From contig NC_030808.1 in the NCBI RefSeq assembly GCF_001704415.2, forward strand, positions 84,476,594-84,540,593: a stretch of DNA of 64,000 nt. The letters are read 5' to 3'. Below, one piece after another: positions 45,801-58,320 of this stretch (its first letter is position 1; each line of letters begins with the position of its first letter). The notes below the pieces were generated by a model. It was not told the DNA's origin, made no database searches, and was given only the letters and a program-made list of their open reading frames with translations. The position numbers were made by a program, and so were the translations under genes. The stretch comes from Capra hircus. Taxonomy: Eukaryota > Chordata > Mammalia > Artiodactyla > Bovidae.

Positions 45801-48357
45801 AGTCATGTCTCTTCTTTTGGTATAAATGGAACTTGATATTAAAATTAAAACACAAAAGGGAACAGAGTTTTTACAAGTCAGGTAAATGCCAAGTGAATGT
45901 TAGGTAAAACAGTTTGCAAAATGCAAAGTGCAATACCAATTAAGGGATTATCACAACTCGATTGTTTCCTTTCAGTGTTTATTTTCACTAGGAAATAAAA
46001 TGGGGCCTTCAAGAAGGAATTTGTAGTTTGTTTCATTTCATTATGTTTCATTTGTAGTTTACGCTTTATTTTCACAGTGGTAGTACATAAGAACTAAATA
46101 CTTAAATAAAAATAGTTTCTTAAAAACCTTCCACCGATATCATTTGGATTCTAAATTCTTTGCAGGAATTCTAAATTATATGGCAGACCTGATTTTTTTT
46201 GAGTGACCTCTGTTTGATATTGAAGTCGTAATAAATGGTTTTTGAATATCAATTTCTTAAATGCACCCGCTTTGCTAAGAAATAAATCATTAATCCAAAT
46301 ATTAACCAACTCACCATCATTTATGGTGGGTAAGTACTCAGTTACATTTTTCAAAATCACTGTTTCAAACCTCCCCTCTCTCCCACAATCCAGTCCTCAA
46401 TATAGGGGAACAAAAAAGAAGGGGCTCTACTTAACACAAGTTAATTCTGTTTAATTCCACATATTTTATCAAAATGTTTAATTTAGAGGTAATAATTTAG
46501 TTTAAAGATAGCTGTTTAGACAAACTAGATATGTTAAAGAACTTGATACCAAAAATGTTGAGTGTCAGTGAAATGTAGCTGAAAGCCAATAGGATTGGCC
46601 ATCTAATGGCGATTAAGTATGCTATAAATTTAAATCTTTGAAATACTTGTTGAGATTTATTCAGGCAGACAAACAAAGATAACAAAAGTCTTTTGTGTGT
46701 TTGTCAGTCATTTCCACTCCTCTGTTGTTGTAGTGTCAAATAATGTCAGTTATTTAAGGGCAATTACTGTAATTTTAAATTCTCAACAAATTAAACTATA
46801 AAGACTAGAAGTCCAAGAAGGACCCTACTCATTTTTCTACATTTCCTATCTTCCATTTATAAAGGTAAGTTTTAATTGCTTAAATGTTTAGAGAGGAAAA
46901 AGATTTTCTGGTATTGGTGATTTTTTTTAACTACCCATGTTTGGATATGTCTTTTTCATTGAACTGTTTTATAAAATTTTCCCAAAGGCACTATGCTTTC
47001 TTAAATGAGTAAGTGAAATGATTTTTAATTAGGCTTTATTTTTTAAAATAGTGAATAGCTATATTTTTAATCCTCTTTTACCTTTTGTATGTACAATTTA
47101 ATGAAGTTAGGTTAGGGTCTAGAAAAAAAATTGTTCAAGGAAGCAAAATAGATTTTCAGATGTGTGAGAAAAAATATACATTTAATTTGTGTTTGATAAT
47201 AGAATGTTCTACCAATAAAAATCTTGAAAGTGAAATGTAAGCGTAATTAATTTGAATGGGATCATTAGTTTCATAAAATAATTTAAAGTGAAGCAGGAAA
47301 ATAATTACCTCCCATCATCTTTAAGCTATGTTGACAAAGTTTAAATGTTACATAATTTAAGAGGAAGGATTCAATACATTTTATATTTCATGAGATCTTT
47401 TTTTAAGATTTAGAGCAGCATCTAGGATTTCTTTGCAGTAATAAAGACAATGATCCATTATGTTCTTCTATTACTAATTATTCTGTAAAGATTGTCTGTT
47501 CCAAAAGATAATTAAAAAGGGTGAAATTTAATTCCATTAAACAGAACTCAGCTGGGACATAATGAAATTTTGCTGTGAAGTTGAAGACTTTGAAGCCAAA
47601 TAAAAAGCTTTTACATAGATAGAGCAAATGAGATTGTAAAACTCACACCTTATTTATGCAGGGCATATTTAAGAGATATTAGGATAGGATTATGTTTACT
47701 CATGATGAGTTTTAAGTGTTCAGGTAGAACAAACATTCATAAAGGATGTTTCTTTTCTTTTCTTTGAGAATTTTCATGATGGAGAGAGGCACTTTCAGAT
47801 TCTAGGTTTAGATTCTAGGTTTGTTTAGTCATTTATTAAACAATAATGTTTTGCATATCTGCCCTGCACCTGCCTCTAGACAAAATATTAAGGGTACCAA
47901 GATTAATAGGGAGGTAGTGACTGCTCCAAAGGAGCCTACTATCTCATTCTTCTATGGTGACCAACTGAGTCCATTTCATTTAGCAATAACTTTTAAAGTG
48001 TCCACCAAGACTTGAGCTTATCAGAGTTTTTATTACACTTTTGCTTTGCATGTCTTAAAAGTTTGCACAGATAGAAAGGACTCAGTCCTCACTCTCAAAG
48101 AATTTATCATCCATCAGAGGTAGACATGTGTACTTATAGCTGCAGAAAAATTTTAATAGAGTTATAAGAATCTTTGATTCCCTACCTGACCTCTTGTCTA
48201 TTACCCTTTACACAACTTTCCACCGTGCTCACTACACTGTCCTTAGCTCTTTAGTATGTCTTCCACTCTAGACAGGGCAACATGGCAAATGCTGTACTGG
48301 CAAATGCTGTGTTCACCTCTGTGTTCATATCACACACATGTGTAGCACATGTGATTT
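42836..48357. other. AT-rich unique DNA without young repeats
   Basis: Over 5.5 kb I recognise no transposon, exon or RNA gene. It contains a 24-bp perfect palindrome (44516-44539) and a tandem duplication of an AGATTCTAGGTTT unit at about 47798-47822. All open frames are under 85 codons and unrecognised. Confidence 0.5.
44516..44539. repeat. Perfect 24-bp palindrome with no spacer
   Basis: The half-site CAACAAGGGATT is followed directly by its exact reverse complement. The next outer pair is T and C, which does not match. Confidence 0.95.
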
Positions 48358-48567
48358 GCTGTTGTTTAGTCACTAAGTCGTGTCTGACCATTTGCAACCC
48401 TCTAGACTGTAGCCCACCAGGCACCTCTATCCATGGGGTTTCCCAGGCAAGAATACTGGAGGGGGTTGCCATCTCCTTCTCCAGGGGATCTTCCCAACCC
48501 AGGGATTAAACCTGTGTCTCTCATGCATCGGCAGGTGGATTCTTTACTGCTGAGCCACCAGGGAAGC
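48358..48567 (-). mobile_element. Bov-tA SINE
   Basis: TTGTTTAGTCACTAAGTCGT tail, GAATACTGGAGGGGGTTGCC middle, GATTAAACCTGTGTCTCTCA B-box complement and GAGCCACCAGGGAAGC head complement. Flanks share AGCACAT, a possible short target duplication. Confidence 0.93.
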
Positions 48568-49070
48568 ACATTGTAGGTGTTAATGAGTGAATAGGAGATA
48601 AAATGTCCACCAGCCATTGGTGACAAGTAGCCCTCATGGCAAAGACAATGACTCATAGAGTTCCAAAGGATTTAATTTCTCAAAAAGCACATAGTTGTTA
48701 AAAGCAAAAATGGGATTTGAAATCAGATCTAGATGGCTCCAAAGGCTCATCTTTTTCAAATACTGGAAGAGTTGTACTGCTGAAAAGGGCTCTAGGTAAT
48801 AGAGAAGGGGAGGCCAGTTGTTCTGTGTTGTTTTTTCAGGAATAATAGAACACTCCCCTTAGTTCTAAGCAGAGCAGAGTGGAGGAAGCACCCCCAACAG
48901 GGGTAATATATACAGAAGAAAATGGACCTAAGAGAAATGGGCCTTTATACGGATAATACAGTCTCACAATATTAAAAAAAAAATGAAATTACTGTCACCT
49001 CATTGCTCACTAAACCTAGCAGAGAAGGCAGGGCATCCCTAGTCCAAGAGAGAATAAGAGATTACAGGCT
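48568..49070. other. Unique non-coding DNA
   Basis: No recognised repeat or exon. Confidence 0.45.
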
Positions 49071-49231
49071 CTGCTACTGCTACTGCTAAGTCACTTCAGT
49101 CGTGTCTGACTCTGTGCAACGCCATAGACGGCAGCCCACCAGGCTCCCCAGTCCCTGGGATTCTCCAGGCAAGAACACTGGAGTGGGTTGCCATTTCATT
49201 CTCCAAATGCATGAAAGTGAAGTCGTTCAGT
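49071..49231 (-). mobile_element. BOV-A2-type SINE, truncated in second monomer
   Basis: CTGCTACTGCTACTGCTAAG start, a full A monomer and the linker AATGCATGAAAGTGAAGTCG, ending within the second monomer at CGTTCAGTC. No TSD found. Confidence 0.93.
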
Positions 49232-49620
49232 CTCTAACAAGGTCAAAATCACTACTCCTAGAGGAAGCCAGTATTTGAAGCCCTCCCTCCAAGATCAGGA
49301 GATCTTGAGAATGGCTTGTACTCAATCAAGAACAGGTTTATGAATAAATAAAAGTTCCTTTCAAAAAACCTTTTAATGATCAATCTGGAATGAAACTTTA
49401 TTTGAAGTCTGTAGACCTTAAGTATAAAGACTGATGATATTGTAATAGCTTAAATTTTGGCTCAAGTTTACTTTTACTTAAAGAGCTTAGGCCTGAATTA
49501 TTGAGAATTCTGGCCATTCTCAGTAATGTCTCATTATTTGAGACACTCATTTGGCTCCCAAGATAAAAAGAACATTATGCTGTATATTCAGATGCGTTAC
49601 ACCTGCTTGAGCTGGTGGAA

Positions 49621-49765
49621 TTGTTCTCTCTCTTTTCCTTTTCTTCTCTTCTCTTCTTCTCTCCTCTCCTCTCCCCTTCCCCTTTTTTCCCTCTCTCTCC
49701 CTCACTCTATATTAATCACTATTTCTATCTCTGCTTCTCTACCTCTCCTTCTATCTCTGTCTCAT
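49621..49765 (+). repeat. Pyrimidine-rich tract
   Basis: Nearly pure C and T over about 85 bases (TCTTCTCTTCTTCTCTCCTC and similar), then a looser CT-rich extension. Such polypyrimidine tracts can form triplex DNA; that is inference. Confidence 0.85.
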
Positions 49766-49774
49766 CCTTAGTGT

Positions 49775-50310
49775 GTCCATAGATCAAAAAGTTTATGGCC
49801 CTGTATGGTAGACATATAATAGTCTGCAAAGTGGTCCATAACCTAATCCCCCAAACTGTAATTATGTTACATTACATGGCAAAGAGAATTAAGGTTGCAG
49901 ATGTAATTAAAGTTGCTATTCAACTGACTTTGAGATGGAAAGATTATCCTGGATTATCCACATGGGCCCAGTGTAATCACAAGGGTTCTTAGATGGAAGA
50001 GAGACGTAGGAGAGAGAGAATCAGATTGATTGCACTATGAGGTCTTGACCTAACACTGATGGCTTTGAAGATGGAGAAGGAAGACCACGAGCCAAGGAAT
50101 GTGGATGATCTCTAGCAGGCGAAAAATGTTAAAAAAAACAAAAGGTTGTCCCCTAGAACCTGCAGGAAAAATATAGCCTTGCATCACCTTGATTTTTGCC
50201 TAATGAAACCCATTTTTGACTTCGGACTTCCAGGAAAAAAAAAAATTGTGTTGTTTTTAAACCACCAAATTTGTAGTGATTTGTTATAGCAGTCATAGGA
50301 AACAAATACA
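49775..50310 (+). mobile_element. MaLR-type solo LTR (MLT1-like)
   Basis: CAGATGTAATTAAAGTTGCT, TTATCCACATGGGCCCAGTG, TAATCACAAGGGTTCTTAGA, CCACGAGCCAAGGAATGTGG and a terminal GGAAACAAATACA match the order of an MLT1-like LTR, an ancient non-autonomous endogenous retrovirus family. No internal coding region follows. The 5' edge is uncertain. Confidence 0.6.
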
Positions 50311-50869
50311 CCCTGGGAGCAACTGACAGCTTTCTAGTCACTAGACAAAGCTAACAACATAGAAAGAAGAGCAGAGATAAAGAAATTAGGCCCTTGGTGA
50401 TGTAGTTTAGCCACAGACACCCACCATATCTCTGGGGAAGAAGGAACAAATATTCTTACAGAAGGGTCCCAAATAATAAATAAAGAAGCATGAAGGGAAT
50501 AGAAACCCACCTTTATAAGACCACAGTAGTAATTGCTCCCAAGAAGATGTAGTGATGAATGCTAAAATGAGTTGATGAAACATTAAGAAGTTGGATATTT
50601 GCATAGTTTTAAAGTATCTCTACCTCAAAATATTTATTAAGTAATGTGATAGTTCATATGTCCACAAATCCTTTGATACTTCTTTCTCTAGGAGATATAG
50701 ATTAGCCTACCTCCCATTGAAGTGTGGACTGGGCTTAATGAATCCCTTTCCAGTTGAATATGGAAAGAGAAAAATGATAACTTTAGAAGGGAGAAATACA
50801 AATTGATCAACATTCTATAAAATATCTGAGTGGTACTGCTTAGAAGTGTAGGGGTCATGAAAATCAGAG
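50311..50869. other. Unique non-coding DNA
   Basis: No recognised repeat or exon. Confidence 0.4.
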
Positions 50870-51165
50870 AAAGACAGAGCCCGTCAGGGATTGGAGGAAG
50901 CCAAGGAGATGTGGCAGCTAAATGCGATGCAGGATCTTAATTTAGGCCCTGTAACAGAGAAATGACATTAGAGGAAAAACTAGCGAAATCTGGATAGCCT
51001 GTAGTTCAGTCGATAGTACTGTACCAAAGATGATTTCTTCATTTTGGTGATTGTATTGTGGTTAAGTTAAAAGTGGAAGCTGGGTGGGAGGTATATAAGA
51101 ACTCTCTGTAGTACTTTGGCAAATCTTCTATAAATATAAAATTATTCAAATATAAAAAGTTAAAA
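50870..51165 (+). mobile_element. Ancient L1 (L1M-type) 3' end
   Basis: GAAATGACATTAGAGGAAAA, ACTAGCGAAATCTGGATAGC, AGCTGGGTGGGAGGTATATA and AAAATTATTCAAATATAAAA match an old L1 3' terminus ending in an A-rich tail. The same terminus recurs at 62720-63040. Confidence 0.6.
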
Positions 51166-51169
51166 ACAA

Positions 51170-51990
51170 ATGATTGAAAGACAAAGAGCAAACTGAGGAA
51201 AATACTTAATATAGTTGGCAGAAAAATGATTGACAGCCTTACAAAGGGGCTTTTATAAACCCATTGAAAAGTGGGCATAAAAGATAAATAAGCAATTTAT
51301 AGTGAGAAATACAAATAGATGCATAAGAATAATCAATCTTACTAAGAATCAAAGTTGTGAAAAATAAAATCTGTCCCCCCTTTTTAAGCCTATCTAATTA
51401 GTAAATATTAAGAAAAGATAATAAAGATACTTCTTTGAGGTTATGAAAAGAATATATAGTCTCATATGTTCTTGTTAGAATATAAATTGATACAACTTTT
51501 TGATAATTTATCAACACATAAATAAAACTTTAAAAATACACCAATCTTTGAGGTAGAAACTCCACCTTGTGTTATGGAGCTGACTATAGATTAAAAAAAA
51601 AATTATTCTTTATTGTGGGTCCGAATTTTTTTAAACAATGAGCATGTATTATATTTAAAATTAGGATTTTTGGAAACTATTTAAAAAGAGATAATCACAA
51701 CAGAATACTATAAAGACAGAAAGATAAGATTAGAAAAGATTTAATGACATAAAGATGCTCATGATATTTTGTGAAGTGAAAAAATGAGATTAAAAGATGT
51801 CACCCATAACGCGATCTGTTTTTAAAGAAAATAAATAGTATGCTTTTTTAAGAGACTGAAAGGTTATATACCAAAATGTGAATTGTGGCTATTTCTTGTG
51901 TGATAAGTTTACATATAATTTTCACATTCTTCTTCTTTACATTTTCTCTAAGAAACATATATTGCTTTTTGTATTAAGGTTCTTCCACGA
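51170..51990 (+). mobile_element. Ancient L1 (L1M/HAL1-type) 3' fragment
   Basis: CAATTTATAGTGAGAAATAC, TCTTACTAAGAATCAAAGTT, AACAATGAGCATGTATTATA and GGTTATATACCAAAATGTGA correspond in outline to the last coding part and 3' UTR of an old L1. It is heavily decayed with no open frame. Confidence 0.5.
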
Positions 51991-53154
51991 GTAAATAAAA
52001 AGTGGCATAAGAAAATGACAATCAGTCCATTTCAATCGGTCTTGGTTATTTATCATCAAAACCATGTCTGGACTGTAGGTCTGTGTGTGCTGCCTGCTTT
52101 CCTTCAAGTTTACAGCACTTTCAGCCTGTGTGTGTTACAGGCTTTGGTGATCTGTTTTTGAAAAAGAGCAACTTTGATCCAGGCCCACAGCTGTGGGAGT
52201 GGACCCTGAATTGAGGTTGGCTATGGTTAGAAGCAAAAATAAATCTTTTGTTGGGAATACGACTATTTTTATTGACAGAAAGATAACCTTAAACAGATAA
52301 TAAGCAAGATTCAAATCAGGCTTACGAGGGAGGGAAACTTCTCATTCATTTTTCAGAAACAGTTGGAGAAGCATTGCCTCATAAAAGAACACAGCCCTAG
52401 GTTGATGAAAAACACAGCAGATAAATTCATCCGGAGACAGGAGAACATTCCACAAAAGAGCTCATTGCTAATGCAGGTCTGAGTACCTGTCTCAGAACCT
52501 TGGTGTCATCTCTGACTTTTACCTTGGCCTCAGTACTCTCATAGACATTAGTCACAGAAGCTGGGATTAGTGGAAGGATATTTTAAGACTCTTTGGCACA
52601 TAAATGGCTAATTAACTCCTGATTGGATCCTATTAAATCCCCATTTCCTTTTGAATTTCATCCAGCCTTTTCCTCTACCCCCTAAAAAATCATAAATACT
52701 GTATAAAAAACCAAAATGGTAGCCGAGGGTCTTAATTACCTAATCTTACTTCTGCATTGGTGTCTGAAAATAACATGTTCACTTTTTCTCTTAAGCAGTC
52801 ACTTAGGTTGCTCATGGCAATGATCAGCCAGGCAAAACATGCACAAATCCAGGTCCAAACCCACAGTCCCAAACAGGAAAAGGATTCCCATGGGGAAAGG
52901 TGATATTTACATTACATAAGTGATGCTAAAGCAAATCCTGTTCATTTAGGTGGAAAAACATGAGTAAAACCCTTGAGACAGATTAATAGCAAGGGTGTGT
53001 TTCAGAAGTGAGGGCGAAGGCCAAGTATTCCTCTCCATGTTAATGCTACTGGTCCTGAGTTTTCTCCCACAGACAGCCCAGGGAGGCCTCTCATGCTTTG
53101 CCCCTTTCCTGCCTCCTCCCTGTTTCAAGAAGGCAGAACAGACTAAAGGAAAAC
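51991..53154. other. Unique non-coding DNA
   Basis: No recognised repeat or exon. Confidence 0.45.
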
Positions 53155-53165
53155 AGGAGAGCTTT

Positions 53166-53435
53166 AAAAAAAAAAAATTATTTGGCTACACTGGGTCTTA
53201 ATTGTGACACTCAGAATCTTCATCGCATCATGTGGGATCTTTTCGTTGTGGCACACAAACTCTCTTGTTGTGCCACGTGGGCTCCAAAGCACATGGGCTC
53301 AGTAGTTGTGGCGCACCAACCTAGCTGCTCTGCAGCATGTGGGGTCTTATTTCCCTGACCAGGAGAGGAACCCACATCCCCTGCACTACAAGGTGGACGC
53401 TCAACCACTGGGCCACCAGGGAGGTCCCCTAAGAG
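53166..53435 (-). mobile_element. CHR-type SINE with 11-bp TSD
   Basis: An A-rich start, TTTGGCTACACTGGGTCTTA, CTCAGTAGTTGTGGCGCACC, GCATGTGGGGTCTTATTTCC and GGGCCACCAGGGAGGTCCCC identify a reversed CHR element. The direct repeat AGGAGAGCTTT at 53155-53165 and 53436-53446 flanks it. Confidence 0.92.
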
Positions 53436-53469
53436 AGGAGAGCTTTGATGTCAGCCACAACTGTGGTTG

Positions 53470-53650
53470 CAACCTGCCACCATGAGCCATGTGACCTCAG
53501 GCAAGTGAATAAGTCCTTTTGAGGGCCTCAGTTTCCCTCATCTGTAGAATGAGGAATAGTAAAATTCCTTCAAAGGCTACAATTGTGAGGACTCAATGTG
53601 GCTCTGTATAAAATAGCAGGCACCCTTGAAATGACGGTGATTATCAATAT
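53470..53650 (+). repeat. MIR SINE
   Basis: GAGCCATGTGACCTCAGGCA, GGCCTCAGTTTCCCTCATCT and TTGTGAGGACTCAATGTGGC are forward MIR. The CHR copy inserted just upstream of it. Confidence 0.8.
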
Positions 53651-53716
53651 GACCTTCTCACTCGTGGACTGAGTCTTCATTTGAAAATATGAATCCTGGT
53701 ACCCTGCCCTGAAATA

Positions 53717-54128
53717 TTTATTTTTTTATCTTTTTTCAGATTTTATTTTATTTATTTTATTTATTTATTTTTTTACCTTACAATATTGTATTGGTTTTGC
53801 CATACATCAACATGAATCCGCCATGGATGTACAGGTGTTCCCAATCCTGAACCCTCCTCCCTCCCCGTACCATCCCTCTGGGTCATCCCAGTGCACCAGC
53901 CCCAAGCATCCTGTATCCTGCATTGAACCTAGACTGGCGATTTGTTTCTTATATGATATTATACATGTTTCAATGCCATTCTCCCAAATCATCCCACCCT
54001 CTCCCTTTCCCACAGAGTCCAAAAGACTGTTCTATACATCTGTGTCTCTTTTGCTGTCTCGCATACAGGGTTATTGTTACCATCTTTCTAAATTCCATAT
54101 ATAATGCGTTAGTATACTGTATTGGTGA
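53717..54128 (-). mobile_element. Ruminant L1 3' end, reverse orientation
   Basis: A T-rich block with TTTATTTTATTTATTTTATT, then TTACAATATTGTATTGGTTT, CCCTCCTCCCTCCCCGTACC and GCGTTAGTATACTGTATTGG is the reversed ruminant L1 3' UTR. The T-rich left side is the poly(A) tail. The open frames at 53823-54144 are chance frames in it. Confidence 0.85.
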
Positions 54129-56034
54129 AGGAGTACAGAGATGAGGGGAAGCGATCTTTTTCCTCTATTACATAAGTGGAAAGAAACACCTGAATATAAA
54201 TAGTGTCAGCAGTACTAACATCACATTCTAATGATCAAGTATTGTCTGGCTAAAGATATGGAAAAATCTTCCAGTGATGAATTTTTAACATTGAAATTTG
54301 ACTTGCATCTTGTATTCCACTGCCCTAAATCCATTGTGGGAACAGGCTGAGCATAAATAGTAAACTCTCCCCTGGTTGTTTGGGTGAAAGCAGGTGCTGA
54401 TTGAGAAGACAGGGGTCAATGTGCTGTGGGGGCGGGGGCGGGAGTTAAAAACAAATGTCTTGTGAGGTGAATAAGTTGAACAAAAAGAATAGAGATCTTT
54501 CTTAAACAGGAACCCAGGTCACTTGAGTGTCTTTACTCTGGGAGCCTCTCTGTTCTGTTCAGTATTAGAGTAAGTTGCAAAGCACAGTCTTCTTGGCGTG
54601 GTTGGCTACATTCTCTGTTCTCTTATCTATTTCCCTTTGTGTCATGCATCAGGATTTTTCTCTCACCTGATCAGTGTTTTTCTGCCACAGTCTACCCTCT
54701 CCCCTTCCTTTTGTCCCCAGTGTCCTGCATGTTGGTTCTTACATTACCTTGCCTCTAATTGTCACCGTGAGTAGATGTTCGATGCCATCTTTTGTTGGAA
54801 AATAGACACAGAGCATCTGAAGCTACCCAAATGCCTTCCATTTCTGCTCTCCACACCAGCCTTACGTAAGCCCTTCCTGATTGCTTAATCAGATGGGATT
54901 GTCAAGGGCACCATGGAGTACACTACCTGTTAACTTGGTGTCATTTCCTCTCCTTAGCATCACAAAAGGAACATTCTATTTGAGCCCAGAACTTATATTT
55001 GGCTAGTGTGTTTAGATGAAACTTTCTTCTCCACAATATTTTCTCTCTACTCTCAGATCATTACAGAACTCATAGCACCCAGTACTGTAATAAACGTATT
55101 TGGGGAGCTGTGCCTCCCTCCCTATTAATGCTGGATTATCCAGAGACAAATTAAATATACACTTAGGGCTCTGGGAAAGCAGAGGCATTAAACCAAACAA
55201 ACTACTAAAAACACCAACACCAAAAATTCTATAGAAACTACAAAACAAACAGCAATTAGAAATTCTGAAAAGAAGCAGTTTTAATTTAGAACATTTCACT
55301 TGTGAGTCTTTAGAACATTTAAATTGTATTTTGAATTGCATGTGGGAAGGAAACACCACAAGCCATCCAAGATTTAGGACCTGCTAAATTCTTACTGTGT
55401 CTGGTCTTAATGAAGACTTCTTAAGTGAAGTCTTAACTAGTCCCCTGAATCTGAACTCAAAATCAAGTGTTTCTGCATAAGGACATTTTTCAGGGGGTCA
55501 GACTCTCAAAGGGTTCTGAGAGCCTGAACTATTTAAGAAGAACTGTACTGTTTGATTCATCTTTGTTTATCTGGGGCTAGGGCTGTGCCCACAGAGTGCG
55601 CACATAATCCTGTTGATTTGCAGTGAGTCTTTCTGAGTACTAAAGCTTATTATTTTTGACATTTTTTTTTGTATGAGAGGTAATCAGTGATTCTGTGACC
55701 CTACTCTGTCATGGTTATTAATATTTTATCTACCCAGCTTCAAAACAAAATGTTTTTCTTTAATTTCTTAGAGGGTTTTTTCTTTAATTTATTAGAGGAT
55801 TCCTAGTACTTTGGTAAGCTTAGAAAAGTCTCAGCATTGAACTTAGTAAAAAGGGTCTTTTGTTGAGTTTTAATATCAGGGTTTGCTATCCCTTAAAATC
55901 AGAAATGTTTGTAGGTACCCTATCTTCTTTGTCCATTTAAATCCAACCTGTTATTATTTTGCTTGTTTTTAAAATAGGCTGGTGTGGTCTGAAGGCAAAG
56001 TAAATCCAGAGAATTTTATCCCCATTATCTGTTA
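54129..56034. other. Unique non-coding DNA
   Basis: No exon or clear transposon. A G-rich run at 54428-54442 has three G blocks (5, 5 and 3), one short of a standard quadruplex motif. Confidence 0.45.
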
Positions 56035-56205
56035 GGTTCTCCAGTATCTGTGTGTCCTAGAATCCCTGGGAAGCTTGTTAAACATGTGGATTCTAGAGCC
56101 TCACCCACAAAAGATGGAGATAAGTGGTCCAGAGTCTGCATTTTTAACAAGGACCTCAACTGATTCTGAGAAGGATGCTCTGACTTTGAAAACCACTGTT
56201 CTGTA
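56035..56205. mobile_element. MER5-type hAT-Charlie element
   Basis: GGGAAGCTTGTTAAACATGT, GATTCTAGAGCCTCACCCAC, GTCTGCATTTTTAACAAGGA and CTTTGAAAACCACTGTTCTG are in MER5 order. It has no coding capacity. Confidence 0.75.
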
Positions 56206-57029
56206 CCACCTCACTCTCTCCATGAATATTCTTTGAGGTTTTAATACAAATTTGGGAGAGGGGGAATGAGCATATATCACTCATAATTCCCCTTTGGTTC
56301 TGCCTTTCCTTGAGATGAAGTAAATGTGGAAAACTGCTCTAGGGAGAAGTGACCAGCCCTGTTTGAAACGTGAAGGATTTGTTTTGTTCTTGGAGTTGCA
56401 AGAGTCACACTTAGCTACTAAATCACCACCACCAAACTAATCAGTGAAAACCCAAGTAGGACGGCAGAGAAAGTCCTTCCTTCATTGTCCACTGTGTCTT
56501 GGATCCTGGAGCATGTCAATTTTAACACTGACATTTGCAAGACCCACAACCAATGGACTCCTGAGGATGATGGCAGACATTTATGGCCCTTAGCCCTTCT
56601 GTTTCTAAGTTTGTTTGTTCTTACACGCAGCTACATCCTAACTGTATTACACCTCTTTGTGGAGTGCTGGCCTGTTGTTGCAGATAAACGTGTTGATAGC
56701 ACTCTGCCTTTCTTCTCACACACGGTCCTGACAAGGGGAGACTGTGCTTGGTTCTGTTTTGCTTGCTTTGAGAATATTTATTGGATACTTGTATATGATG
56801 ACTACAGCTAGTTGCCTTTGCATATATTTCGTATAGTTCTCACAGCACCTGCAACTAAGGCTATTGTTGTTACATTCTATGATATATCACTATGATAATA
56901 GTGATACCCATTCACCCCAAGGGCTGAAACCCCAACATTCTGCTATTGCCTTTTCTCCTCCTGGAGCTCTCAGAGGTGCAAGATGAGCACCATTTCTTTG
57001 ATGCAATAATAAGAAATACACTAATTTTA
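56206..57029. other. Unique non-coding DNA
   Basis: No recognised repeat. The 108-codon open frame at 56485-56811 (+) has hydrophobic stretches but no domain I know and no supporting gene structure. Confidence 0.4.
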
Positions 57030-57965
57030 AAAACTGAGGTATAATGACATATAGCATTATATTAGTTTTGGGTATATTACATAATGATTTGGTTATTTAT
57101 ACATATTTACTACAAAATGAATACAATATGTCTATTCCACCATACACACAAATTTTTTTTCTTGTGATGAGAACTTGTAAGAATTATTTTTAGCAAATTT
57201 CAAATATGCAATACAGTATTAACTATAGTCACCATGCTATACATTGCATCCCCATGACTTATGTATTTTGTAATTGGAATTTTGAACCTTTTGACTCCCT
57301 TCACCCACTTCATCCCTCCCTATTTCTGGCAACCACCAATCAGTTCTATCTATGACAGGTTTTTTTTTTTTTTTAAGCTTCCACACTGAAAATCATACAG
57401 TATTTGTCTTTCTTTGACTTATTTCATTTAGCCCTCAAGGTCCATTCATGCTGTCACAAATGGTAAGTTTTCATTATTTCATATGGCTGAATAATATTCC
57501 ATTGTATGAGTAGACCACATTTTCTTTTCCTTTTTTCCTGTTTTGCTTTCCTTTTTTTTTTTGAATTTTTAATTTGATCAGTTTTAGTTGAAAGATAATT
57601 GGTTTACAATATTGTGTGGTTTCTGTCATACATCAACAGGAGTTACCCCTAGGTATACATATGTCCCTTCCCTCTTGGACCTCCCTCCCACCTCTCACCC
57701 CATCCCACCCCTCTAGGTTATCACAGAGCACTGGTTTGAGCTCCCTGAGTCACACAGTGAACACACTGGCCGTGTGTTTTATATACGGTACAGTATGTGT
57801 TTCCATGCTACCCTCTCTATTCACCCCACCCTCTTCTTCCCTGCTATGTCCACAAGTCAGACAGCTTATCCATTCATCTGTCAGTGGATACTTAGGTTGT
57901 TTCCATATCTTGACTACTGCAAGTAATGTTGCAATGAACATGGGGGTGCAGATACGTTCTTATTT
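57030..57965 (-). mobile_element. Old L1 3' region, split by a younger L1 3' end
   Basis: The outer part (57030-57530 and about 57866-57965) reads TAACTATAGTCACCATGCTA, CCTATTTCTGGCAACCACCA, GGCTGAATAATATTCCATTG, then resumes at TTATCCATTCATCTGTCAGT and GCAATGAACATGGGGGTGCA. The two sides join as a continuous L1 sequence when the middle is removed. Confidence 0.7.
57545..57860 (-). mobile_element. Ruminant L1 3' end nested in older L1
   Basis: A T run at 57551-57562, then TTTAGTTGAAAGATAATTGG, CATACATCAACAGGAGTTAC and GCTATGTCCACAAGTC is the reversed 3' UTR of a ruminant L1. No clean TSD could be read because the junctions are T-rich. Confidence 0.7.
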
Positions 57966-58134
57966 TCAAAATAAGAAATAATACTGGCATTCTGCCTCAA
58001 GGAAACAGCCAAGATCAACTCATAAAAATAACTGCGATCTAGATGTAGTTGCAGAGTTCTGTGGCCACTGAAAAACGACTGTCAGATAGAAGAGTGCTGG
58101 CAGGTGGGAAGAGTTCCGCCTAAAACCTGGCCTC

Positions 58135-58320
58135 ATACTCTACTCTGTCACTTTCAAGCCCCGTTACTTGGGGCAAGTTACCTAATCCGCACGTGTGCCT
58201 CAATTTCGTCGCATATAACCCAGGAATATGAAAACATGTCTGTTAGCACTGTCACGAGGATTAAATGAGATAACTTGTGTCTGGCACATACCAATTCACA
58301 AGTACGCTTTGCAAATGCTT
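58135..58320 (+). repeat. MIR SINE
   Basis: GGGGCAAGTTACCTAATCCG, TGCCTCAATTTCGTCGCATA and GAGGATTAAATGAGATAACT are forward MIR. Confidence 0.75.

Noticed and set aside
54428..54442. Second G-quadruplex
   Set aside because: Only three G blocks of three or more; the standard rule needs four.
56485..56811. 108-codon frame with hydrophobic stretches
   Set aside because: No domain, no gene context, and it lies in otherwise ordinary non-coding DNA.
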